This document shows, piece by piece, positions 6,694 through 12,063 of a DNA stretch of 12,063 bases. The stretch lies in the NCBI GenBank assembly GCA_964477295.1, contig CAYZEZ010000139.1, positions 1 through 12,063 of the forward strand, in the 5' to 3' direction. Origin of the DNA: CAYZEZ01 sp964477295. Lineage in GTDB: Bacteria > Bacteroidota > Bacteroidia > Bacteroidales > SM23-62. The translations under genes and the position numbers were made by a program. Each line of letters begins with the position of its first letter. Positions within the stretch are counted from its first letter, which is position 1. The notes under the pieces were generated by a model. The model had not been told where the DNA came from, ran no database searches, and saw nothing but the letters and a program-made list of their open reading frames with translations.

Positions 6694-8604
6694 ATGAATT
6701 TGTATCAACAAATACTGGTCAAGTACTGGGGGCACTCGGAATTTCGTCCGATGCAGGATGAGATCATTAAATCTGTTGCAGCCGGTCATGATACCCTGGG
6801 GTTACTTCCAACGGGAGGAGGGAAATCAATTACCTACCAGGTGCCTGCATTGGCGAAGGATGGATTATGCCTCGTAATCACCCCGCTTATTGCTTTAATG
6901 ATGGACCAGGTAGATAACCTGAATAAAAGAGGTGTCAGGGCCCTTGCCATTCACTCAGGATTATCACGCTACGAAATTGATATTACCCTCGAAAATGCCA
7001 TTTACGGTGATTATAAATTTCTCTACGTTTCGCCGGAGAGGCTGACCACTGAAATTTTCCGGGTCAGGATGGAAAAAATGAATATTATACTTGTTGCCGT
7101 TGATGAAGCCCATTGCATATCGCAGTGGGGATATGATTTTCGTCCATCCTATCTGAATATTGCCTCCCTCCGGAAGGAGTTACCCGATATTCCTTTCCTG
7201 GCGCTAACTGCAACTGCTACTCCCGATGTAGTGGATGATATACAGGATAAGCTCCTATTCAGTACAAAAAATGTTTTCAAAGCCTCGTATGAGCGAAAAA
7301 ACCTGAATTATACTGTACGTGAATCGGAAGATAAAAACAGGTATCTGTTGAAACTGGTTCAAAAACTGCCGGGAACAGGGATTATCTATGTCAGGAGCCG
7401 CAAAAAAGCGCATGAACTGGCACTGTTCCTGAACAAGAATACAATTTCCTGCGATTATTATCATGCCGGGTTGACACATCCGGTGAGGACCAGGAAACAA
7501 TATGAATGGATGACCGGCAGGACCAGGGTTGTGGTTGCCACTAATGCCTTTGGTATGGGTATCGATAAGCCAGATGTACGGTTTGTCATCCATTTTGACC
7601 TTCCATCTTCACTGGAAGAGTATTTCCAGGAAGCTGGAAGAGCGGGACGCGATAATAAACCTGCCAATGCCATTTTGCTGTACAATGAATCAGATAAATC
7701 CGGAACAGCCAGAAGGATAACTGTAAATTTTCCGGATCTCGACATAATTAAGAATATTTACCGTGCAGTAGGCAATTATTACCAGATCCCTGTCGGAGGA
7801 GGTAAATCACAGGTATTTGATTTCAATATTGCAGCGTTTGCCTCGAGATACAATTTTAGCATAGTTACTATCTATAACAGCCTGAAAATATTGCAGATGG
7901 AAGGATATCTCGAACTCACGGATGAGATATATAATCCCTCCAAGGTTAAGTTTATATCAGGCAGGGATGACCTTTACCGGTTCCAGGTCGCTAATGCCGA
8001 TTTTGATGACTTTATCAAATTGCTGCTGCGGACCTATTCAGGTATTTTTACGGAATTTGTAACGATTTATGAGGATTCGTTAGCTGGTAAAGCCAACGTG
8101 AAAGTTACAGTAATTGCCGATTATCTCAAGCGCCTGAATAATATGGGAATTATACGCTATCTGCCCCAGAAAAAAACACCTGTGTTGATTTACGCTGAGG
8201 AACGGCTTGATATTAAAGACCTGCGAATATCAAAAGAGGTTTACAAAGACCGTAAAGCCCGTTTTGAAAGGAGGGTTAACAAGGTTCTTGACTATGCCGC
8301 AGGTCATACCAAATGCCGAAGCATATATCTTCTTGAATACTTCGGTGAAAAGAATGCCAGCCGCTGTGGTCAGTGTGATGTGTGTCTCAGGAGGAATGAA
8401 CTGGATCTTAGTAAATATGAGTTTGACCTGATCCTGGATGAGGTCAAAGAGCTTCTTAAATACGATAAACTGCCTATTGGAAAACTGGTCGACGCTATCC
8501 CCCTCTCCGAAAAAAAAACCATCAGGGTAATACGATGGCTGCTTGATAACAATAAGATTATCGAGGAAAATAATTTACTTTGCTGGAATTCCGGTGATCA
8601 GTGA
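6694..8604 (+). CDS. recQ: RecQ-family ATP-dependent 3'-5' DNA helicase
   Basis: RecQ helicases unwind DNA 3' to 5' in recombination and replication-fork repair. The 636-residue protein starts with the typical 'YWGHSEFRPMQDEII' motif 0 (about 11-25). Walker A is TGGGKS (40-45), motif II is DEAH (137-140) within 'DEAHCISQWGYDFRPSY', motif III 'ALTATAT' lies near 170, and motif VI is 'QEAGRAGRD' (312-320). A winged-helix-like segment follows at about 375-410. Four cysteines able to bind zinc (C541, C558, C561, C564) come well after it, rather than directly after the helicase core as in E. coli RecQ. The last 65 residues look like a second small winged helix and not an HRDC domain. The start is the first ATG after a repeat array that closes all upstream frames. 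The last codons and stop lie in a GTGATCA tandem pair. Confidence 0.96.
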   Translation: MNLYQQILVKYWGHSEFRPMQDEIIKSVAAGHDTLGLLPTGGGKSITYQVPALAKDGLCLVITPLIALMMDQVDNLNKRGVRALAIHSGLSRYEIDITLENAIYGDYKFLYVSPERLTTEIFRVRMEKMNIILVAVDEAHCISQWGYDFRPSYLNIASLRKELPDIPFLALTATATPDVVDDIQDKLLFSTKNVFKASYERKNLNYTVRESEDKNRYLLKLVQKLPGTGIIYVRSRKKAHELALFLNKNTISCDYYHAGLTHPVRTRKQYEWMTGRTRVVVATNAFGMGIDKPDVRFVIHFDLPSSLEEYFQEAGRAGRDNKPANAILLYNESDKSGTARRITVNFPDLDIIKNIYRAVGNYYQIPVGGGKSQVFDFNIAAFASRYNFSIVTIYNSLKILQMEGYLELTDEIYNPSKVKFISGRDDLYRFQVANADFDDFIKLLLRTYSGIFTEFVTIYEDSLAGKANVKVTVIADYLKRLNNMGIIRYLPQKKTPVLIYAEERLDIKDLRISKEVYKDRKARFERRVNKVLDYAAGHTKCRSIYLLEYFGEKNASRCGQCDVCLRRNELDLSKYEFDLILDEVKELLKYDKLPIGKLVDAIPLSEKKTIRVIRWLLDNNKIIEENNLLCWNSGDQ

Positions 8605-8607
8605 TCA
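8594..8607 (+). repeat. Two tandem GTGATCA heptamers spanning the recQ stop codon
   Basis: GTGATCA at 8594-8600 is repeated exactly at 8601-8607. The pair encodes the final residues of RecQ and contains its TGA (8602-8604). The unit does not match the consensus of the larger arrays, but the length is the same. With only two copies, chance is possible. Confidence 0.5.
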
Positions 8608-8671
8608 ATTGCCATGGATTCAGCCAGCGGACCAGAAAATGATGCAGTACAAACATACCAATGGCTATAAA

Positions 8672-9253
8672 ATGTATTTAAATAATATAGATAAGGACCA
8701 AATAAAGCTGCTTCCTCTCAGATCCTTCGAGGGGAGGATAATTTTAATCGATAGGATTAAGGATTTCGACAGGTACATCGAAGTGATAGAGAAGGAACCG
8801 ATATGGGGATTTGATACGGAAACAAGGCCTGCCTTCAGGAAGGGCATTACCCATAAACCGGCACTGATTCAAATGTCCAATTCAGCCTATGCATTTCTTT
8901 TCCGGCTGAATAGACTGGGACTTCCAAACCGGCTTGTCCGGGTTCTCAATAATCCTTCCATTGCAAAAATAGGTGTGGCACTTCATGATGACCTGAAAGA
9001 GCTGGGATTATATAAGCAGATTAAACCGGCCGGCTTTATCGACCTGCAAAAGATTGTCAGTGATTACGGTATAGAATCGAAGGGACTTACTAAACTGGCA
9101 GCGATCATTTTAAAATTCCGGATTTCCAAGACCCAGCGTGTGACCAACTGGGAAAACATGGAACTTACTGATGCACAGCTTAAATATGCTGCAACAGACG
9201 CCTGGGTCTGTTATGAAATATACCTTGAGCTGATGAAGCAGTCCAGGCAATGA
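8672..9253 (+). CDS. DnaQ-like (DEDDy) 3'-5' exonuclease
   Basis: A 193-residue protein with the full set of DEDDy exonuclease motifs found in the RNase D / WRN-exonuclease family. Exo I is 'WGFDTET' (D48, E50), exo II is 'KIGVALHDDLKEL' (acidic residues D106/D107), and exo III is 'YAATDAW' (Y172, D176). These acids bind two metal ions that hydrolyse a nucleic acid 3' end. The frame is open back to an ATG at 8543 inside recQ, and ATGs also occur at 8639 and 8642. I chose 8672 because homologous-looking N-termini begin just before the 'LPLRSFEGRIILID' segment and the upstream residues look unlike the family. It lies 67 nt after recQ on the same strand. WRN in animals joins a RecQ helicase and a DEDDy exonuclease in one chain, so a joint role is an appealing but unproven inference. 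DNA versus RNA substrate cannot be told from sequence. Confidence 0.9.
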   Translation: MYLNNIDKDQIKLLPLRSFEGRIILIDRIKDFDRYIEVIEKEPIWGFDTETRPAFRKGITHKPALIQMSNSAYAFLFRLNRLGLPNRLVRVLNNPSIAKIGVALHDDLKELGLYKQIKPAGFIDLQKIVSDYGIESKGLTKLAAIILKFRISKTQRVTNWENMELTDAQLKYAATDAWVCYEIYLELMKQSRQ

Positions 9254-9290
9254 GATATCCCCTCCTTTTGAAAATCAGTAATTTAATGTT

Positions 9291-9339
9291 TTACCAGGTA
9301 ACTGGTCCCCGGTAGCCAATCCCCAGCCCCTCACAACTT
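9291..9339 (-). repeat. Seven-unit degenerate heptamer array between convergent genes
   Basis: On the minus strand the steps are AAGTTGT, GAGGGGC, TGGGGAT, TGGCTAC, CGGGGAC, CAGTTAC and CTGGTAA. The opening unit and CAGTTAC match the arrays near 11711-11860, and the ten bases ACTCAAGTTG at its start also occur at 11707-11716. It occupies most of the 93-nt gap between the exonuclease and regulator stops and has no facing partner. I see no convincing terminator hairpin with a T-run in this gap. Confidence 0.65.
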
Positions 9340-9346
9340 GAGTCAG

Positions 9347-9664
9347 TTAATCCTCTGAGAAAAATGCCCGCATAACCTCAAGGTATTCCTGGAATTTTTT
9401 CCGACCCGACTGGGTCATTGACAGGCTTGTACGAGGCCGTTTCCCGATAAATGATTTTTTGGATTTGATTAATCCTGCATCTTCCAGTTTGGTCAGGTGA
9501 CTGGATAAATTACCCTGGGTAAGTCCTGTCTGGTTCAGAATGAATAAAAAATCCGCCCTCTCCAGAACATATAAAAGAGATAAGATGACCATCCTGGCCG
9601 GCTCATGAATTGTTTTGTCGACCTCAAGTATCTTTAACATACTCTCGTTTTGCTCATTTTTCAT
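9347..9664 (-). CDS. Small winged-helix transcriptional regulator (HTH_34-like, MarR/ArsR-type fold)
   Basis: A 105-residue protein that is essentially one winged-helix DNA-binding domain. An N-terminal helix ('ILEVDKTIHEPARMVILSLLYVL', about 12-34) leads into a helix-turn-helix with recognition helix 'TQGNLSSHLTKLEDAGLI' (49-66). The basic wing is 'KSFIGKRPRTSLSMTQSG' (70-87), followed by a C-terminal helix. There is no sensor domain and no metal-binding cysteine cluster, so its signal is unknown. Its ATG lies 8 bases inside the end of the membrane protein gene (stop at 9654-9656), implying translational coupling. Similar regulator plus membrane-protein pairs are common in Bacteroidota. It probably controls its own operon through the palindrome at 10323-10339, which is an inference. 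Confidence 0.85.
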   Translation of the reverse strand: MKNEQNESMLKILEVDKTIHEPARMVILSLLYVLERADFLFILNQTGLTQGNLSSHLTKLEDAGLIKSKKSFIGKRPRTSLSMTQSGRKKFQEYLEVMRAFFSED

Positions 9665-10292
9665 AGCCGGCGGATATTGATTGTTTCGGATATCGGTTAA
9701 TAAATAGTATGAGGTTTACAATCCCGACTACAGTAAGTGACATTCCAGTGACACCAAATATGTAAACACCCAGATAAGGGGCTGTTACGATCCTGTTAAT
9801 AATCTCTGCCATTGGAAATCCCAGCGCTATTGTCAATCCAATAAGGTAGAACCAGTTGTAACCGATGAAATAACCAATGAGGCTGAAAACCAAAATCAGT
9901 ACAATGAATTCTACGAAAGGAGTAAAAATGGAAGAAACAAAATCCATATTTGGTGATTTCGTGGCCGCAAAGAAAAACAGGATCCCAAACAGGAGCTGGG
10001 CAACAATGGCTACAATTAGTGCTTTGGCTTTTCTCTTCTTTCTCTCTGAACCGAATTTTGCCCTGCCCAACCTGGGATTCGTAATAAAGATTCTCCCAAT
10101 AAAAAATAAGGGTATCAACCAGATAATACCCAGTTTAAGCACCAGTGGCCTGTCTAATTCCATGGTGTAGAATAATTTATTTGTCCCGGCAATCAATAAT
10201 ATTAAACCCCAGAATATATCCCAGATACCATCCTTAAAAAATGCCCGGTAAGCTTTAGCTTCAATGGATTTCAAACCCGATGAAGTTTTCAT
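9654..10292 (-). CDS. Six-transmembrane inner-membrane protein of unknown function
   Basis: A 212-residue protein with about six hydrophobic segments, near residues 22-42, 50-70, 90-110, 122-144, 147-165 and 172-198. A very basic cytoplasmic loop, 'RAKFGSERKKRKAKA' (77-91), lies between segments 2 and 3. I do not recognise a transporter or enzyme motif. The frame is open to 10364, but I prefer the ATG at 10292: the extra 24 residues would be translated from the promoter/operator region, and 'MKTSSGLKSIEAKAYRAFF' is a more ordinary cytoplasmic start. It is the first gene of a two-gene unit and its end overlaps the regulator by 11 bp. The regulator may control its abundance, or the protein may relay a membrane state to the regulator; neither is shown. 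Confidence 0.8.
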   Translation of the reverse strand: MKTSSGLKSIEAKAYRAFFKDGIWDIFWGLILLIAGTNKLFYTMELDRPLVLKLGIIWLIPLFFIGRIFITNPRLGRAKFGSERKKRKAKALIVAIVAQLLFGILFFFAATKSPNMDFVSSIFTPFVEFIVLILVFSLIGYFIGYNWFYLIGLTIALGFPMAEIINRIVTAPYLGVYIFGVTGMSLTVVGIVNLILFINRYPKQSISAGYEK

Positions 10293-10316
10293 TGTAGTGC
10301 AATTAAAAATGTAAAA

Positions 10317-10323
10317 CAATATA
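10317..10323 (-). promoter_or_regulatory. Possible -7 promoter box for the membrane protein/regulator operon
   Basis: The minus strand reads TATATTG, a one-base-short match to TAnnTTTG, about 25 nt before the ATG at 10292. It touches the inner edge of the palindrome at 10323-10339, so a protein bound there would block it. The match is weak. Confidence 0.3.
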
Positions 10324-10339
10324 GTTTGCAATACAAACT
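10323..10339. promoter_or_regulatory. Perfect palindrome AGTTTG-N5-CAAACT, candidate operator
   Basis: AGTTTG (10323-10328) and CAAACT (10334-10339) form an exact 6-bp inverted repeat around the spacer CAATA. It lies in the divergent region between the membrane protein/regulator operon (start 10292) and rlmI (start 10393), about 31 nt upstream of the former. Size and symmetry suit a dimeric winged-helix protein, and the obvious candidate is the regulator encoded in this operon. Binding is an inference. Confidence 0.5.
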
Positions 10340-10376
10340 TAAATCGAAAAACTGCAAAAACCAAATTATTTTAGAT

Positions 10377-10383
10377 TAATTTG
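10377..10383 (+). promoter_or_regulatory. rlmI: Possible -7 promoter box for rlmI
   Basis: TAATTTG resembles TAnnTTTG with one T missing. It lies only 9 nt before the rlmI ATG at 10393, so the transcript would be almost leaderless. No clear -33 TTG is visible. Confidence 0.25.
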
Positions 10384-10392
10384 CATTAAAAT

Positions 10393-11580
10393 ATGGCGAC
10401 CAGGATAAAAATTATACTAAGATCCGGCAAGGATCTGTCCCCCAGGCGTTTTCATCCCTGGATCTTTTCAGGGGCAATAAAGAAAATGCACGGAGATCCC
10501 AGGGAAGGTGATCTGGTTGAGGTATTCTCTAACAAGGATGAATTTCTAGGGATTGGCCATTACTCCCCTGGTTCGATTGCTGTCAGGATTATTTCCTTTG
10601 AACAGGAACGGGATATTAACGAAATAATATCAGGGCGGGTTCAGAGTGCAATTCAATACCGGAAGGAGATGGGATTCTTCGGCAATCCTGATACAACTGT
10701 TTTCAGGCTGATCCATGCCGAGGGGGATGGACTGCCTGGATTGATTGCAGATTATTACAATGGTGCAGTGGTGCTGCAGATGCATTCGGTTGGTATGTAC
10801 AGGCACCTTGACCAGATCGTAAAGTCAATACAGGATGTTCTGGAGGGGAAGCTTGTTGTACTTTATAATAAAAGTAAATCCACCCTGCCATCACAATTCA
10901 GTCAATCACTTGAAAATGAGTATATCATACATGGAAATCACACACATGAGGTTTTAGAAAACGGGAACAGGTTCCGGATAGATTGGGAGGGAGGTCAGAA
11001 AACCGGTTTTTTCATCGATCAGCGGGAAAACAGGTTTCTGTTGGGTAAACTATCCAGAGGTAAATCTGTACTTAATCTTTTTGCCTATACCGGAGGCTTC
11101 TCAGTATATGCATTACAGGGAGGGGCCAGCAAGGTGGTAACGATCGACAGTTCATCCAGGGCGATTGAACTGGCACTGCAAAATGTTGAGGCCAATTTTG
11201 GGCAGTCAGCCGATCACCAGGCACTCGATTCAGATGTATTTGATTACCTGGCTGAAGCCAGGGATCCATTCGATATCATCATTTCTGATCCACCCGCTTT
11301 CGCAAAACATCAGCACGTCCTGAATAATGCACTTAAGGGATATCGCAGATTGAATGAAAAGATACTGGAAAAAATGAAGCCGGGTGGCATTCTTTTTACA
11401 TTCAGCTGCTCACAGGTGGTTAGTAAGGAGAATTTCAGAAAGGTTATACTTGCGGCCTCTGCCAATGCAGGCAGAAGAGTAAGGATCATGCATCAGCTGT
11501 CACAACCGGCAGACCATCCGGTTAATATATATCATCCTGAAAGTGAATATCTTAAGGGTTTGGTTCTTCACGTTGAATAA
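10393..11580 (+). CDS. rlmI: 23S rRNA m5C methyltransferase, RlmI family
   Basis: A 395-residue protein, the usual length for RlmI, which methylates C1962 of 23S rRNA (E. coli numbering) using S-adenosylmethionine. An N-terminal PUA domain (about 4-75, 'RRFHPWIFSGAI' and 'GDLVEVFSNKDEFLGIGHY') binds RNA. A linker domain follows (about 90-190, with 'RLIHAEGDGLPGLIADYY'), then a Rossmann methyltransferase fold. Key motifs are 'GFFIDQRENR' (205-214), the SAM-binding 'LNLFAYTGGFSVYA' (227-240), the acidic 'TIDSSS' (250-255), 'SDPPAF' (298-303) and the cysteine in 'FTFSCSQVV' (C339), the likely nucleophile. It is divergent from the membrane protein/regulator operon, with only 100 nt between the two starts. 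A hairpin-forming inverted repeat follows 19 nt after the stop. Confidence 0.95.
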   Translation: MATRIKIILRSGKDLSPRRFHPWIFSGAIKKMHGDPREGDLVEVFSNKDEFLGIGHYSPGSIAVRIISFEQERDINEIISGRVQSAIQYRKEMGFFGNPDTTVFRLIHAEGDGLPGLIADYYNGAVVLQMHSVGMYRHLDQIVKSIQDVLEGKLVVLYNKSKSTLPSQFSQSLENEYIIHGNHTHEVLENGNRFRIDWEGGQKTGFFIDQRENRFLLGKLSRGKSVLNLFAYTGGFSVYALQGGASKVVTIDSSSRAIELALQNVEANFGQSADHQALDSDVFDYLAEARDPFDIIISDPPAFAKHQHVLNNALKGYRRLNEKILEKMKPGGILFTFSCSQVVSKENFRKVILAASANAGRRVRIMHQLSQPADHPVNIYHPESEYLKGLVLHVE

Positions 11581-11599
11581 TTCGTGCAGCGGATCCCTC

Positions 11600-11627
11600 A
11601 CCAGGAATCCGGCCGCTTCCTCCTGGT
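11600..11627 (+). terminator. Inverted repeat after rlmI, possible terminator or stability hairpin
   Basis: ACCAGGA (11600-11606) pairs perfectly with TCCTGGT (11621-11627) around a 14-nt loop containing CGGCCG. It starts 19 nt after the rlmI stop. No T-run follows, so it may protect the mRNA 3' end rather than act as a classical intrinsic terminator. Confidence 0.4.
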
Positions 11628-11710
11628 AAACCTGAATTCAGATATCATCAAATTAACCTGGAATAGTCCTCAAGTCTGACAAAAATTCAATATATTTAGT
11701 TAATTAACTC

Positions 11711-11745
11711 AAGTTGCCAGGTACTGGGTACTAGTTACTGGGTAA
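11711..11745 (+). repeat. Heptamer array A (five units, rightward)
   Basis: The units are AAGTTGC, CAGGTAC, TGGGTAC, TAGTTAC and TGGGTAA, fitting N-R-G-K-T-R-C. It is preceded by TTAATTAACTC and faces array B (11826-11860) across an 80-nt AT-rich core. Confidence 0.8.
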
Positions 11746-11825
11746 AGTATTAATAGTCAATAATATAAATAAAAATAGTAATTAAATTCGTATAATTTAC
11801 TAATTCATATATGGCTGTTATTCAG

Positions 11826-11860
11826 ACACCTGGCAACTGGTAACTCGTAACTAGCAATTT
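11826..11860 (-). repeat. Heptamer array B (five units, leftward), partner of A
   Basis: On the minus strand the units are AAATTGC, TAGTTAC, GAGTTAC, CAGTTGC and CAGGTGT. ACCTGGCAACT at 11828-11838 is the exact reverse complement of 11712-11722 in array A. The outer edge is followed by the AT-rich spacer AAATTAATTA. Confidence 0.8.
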
Positions 11861-11870
11861 AAATTAATTA

Positions 11871-11891
11871 AAGTTGCTGGGTGCTGCATGC
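11871..11891 (+). repeat. Heptamer array C (three units, rightward)
   Basis: The units are AAGTTGC, TGGGTGC and TGCATGC; phase becomes unclear afterwards. It starts ten bases after array B ends, across AAATTAATTA, so B and C are back to back. Confidence 0.65.
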
Positions 11892-11934
11892 AGGGCATTT
11901 ACCGGGATATTTGTGGACCGTGAACTGATTTCTT

Positions 11935-11990
11935 GCACCCCGGACCGCGGAACCCGGAACCCGGAACCTGCAACTCGCACCTGGCAATTT
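11935..11990 (-). repeat. Heptamer array D (eight units, leftward), partner of C
   Basis: On the minus strand the units are AAATTGC, CAGGTGC, GAGTTGC, AGGTTCC, GGGTTCC, GGGTTCC, GCGGTCC and GGGGTGC, all in 7-base phase. It is GC-richer than the others but keeps the same opening unit and the G-K-T core. Outside it lies ATTAATTGAT (11999-12008), similar to the AT borders of A, B and C. Confidence 0.8.
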
Positions 11991-12022
11991 ATAACCTGAT
12001 TAATTGATAAAGGATCCAAGAA

Positions 12023-12063
12023 ATGCAGGAAGGAAATTATACAAAGTCAAATGTGCTGTATGT
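12023..12063 (+). CDS. Possible start of a gene running off the right edge
   Basis: From the ATG at 12023 thirteen codons are open to the window end, reading MQEGNYTKSNVLY. A purine-rich AAAGGA lies 8-13 nt upstream. The stretch is too short to assign a family or to exclude chance. Confidence 0.35.
   Translation, partial: MQEGNYTKSNVLY

Larger units (their letters stand above)
11581..12022. other. 442-nt non-coding stretch after rlmI: hairpin, AT-rich DNA and four heptamer arrays
   Basis: No convincing gene is visible on either strand. In order it holds an inverted repeat (11600-11627), AT-rich sequence with ATTAACT/TTAATTAA, a rightward heptamer array, a very AT-rich core (11746-11825) and a leftward array. 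Then come a short AT spacer, a second rightward array, a mixed core and a long leftward GC-rich array. It ends with ATTAATTGAT and a possible gene start. The four arrays are listed separately. Confidence 0.8.

Noticed and set aside
6589..6789. Minus-strand open frame reading RLQVTGY repeats
   Set aside because: It is the translation of the heptamer array (three 7-mers give a 7-residue repeat) and runs into recQ antisense; no independent protein features.
8543..8671. Longer N-terminus for the exonuclease from an ATG inside recQ
   Set aside because: It would overlap recQ by 62 bp and add 43 residues unlike the rest of the family; 8672 is the better start.
9293..9306. ACCAG-GTAA-CTGGT hairpin as a terminator between convergent genes
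   Set aside because: The stem is only 5 bp, has no T-run, and falls within the heptamer array that already explains it.
10293..10364. 24-residue extension of the membrane protein
   Set aside because: It would be encoded across the candidate promoter and operator, and the internal MKTSSG start is more plausible.
11711..11860. Simple long hairpin formed by arrays A and B
   Set aside because: One 11-bp match exists, but the second match (11731-11738 with 11847-11854) is in crossed rather than nested order, so the pair is not a plain stem.

Overview
The window looks like a chromosomal segment from a Bacteroidota bacterium, probably Bacteroidales or a close relative. The reasons are an OstA-like protein plus three SurA/PPIC-type periplasmic proteins next to guaB, a Bacteroidota-style RecQ without an HRDC domain, a small winged-helix regulator paired with a membrane protein, few Shine-Dalgarno sequences, and TAnnTTTG-like promoter boxes. 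The genes are mostly core functions. The least explained part is between them.

Left block (1-6423, all minus strand): guaB (IMP dehydrogenase) is followed closely by a two-domain PPIC lipoprotein, a non-catalytic SurA-like lipoprotein, a SurA-type chaperone, and the start of an OstA/LptA-like protein that leaves the window at base 1. Gaps are 50, 12, 36 and 26 nt, so this reads as one operon. Its last four genes would handle outer-membrane protein folding and lipopolysaccharide transport in the periplasm.

Middle block (6424-9253, plus strand): a 270-nt divergent intergenic region with heptamer repeats leads into recQ, followed by a DEDDy 3'-5' exonuclease. A DNA-repair or DNA-processing pair is plausible.

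Right block: a minus-strand pair (six-TM membrane protein and HTH_34-like winged-helix regulator, overlapping by 11 bp) sits behind a palindromic candidate operator. Divergent from it is rlmI (23S rRNA m5C methyltransferase). After rlmI comes a 442-nt non-coding stretch (11581-12022) and what may be the first 13 codons of another gene.

The most unusual signal is a family of phased 7-bp repeats in the intergenic regions (6499-6546, 6608-6691, 9291-9339, 11711-11745, 11826-11860, 11871-11891, 11935-11990). Apart from the degenerate block at 6499, the arrays share a heptamer consensus close to N-R-G-K-T-R-C and begin with AARTTGC or a one-base variant. In three places two arrays face each other around a short core; the pair at 6499/6608 is the weaker case. 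At 11700-12008 two such pairs sit back to back, separated and bordered by ATTAATT-type AT-rich sequence. One array stops two bases before the recQ start codon. I know of no function for this layout; it could be a mobile or structured intergenic repeat family.
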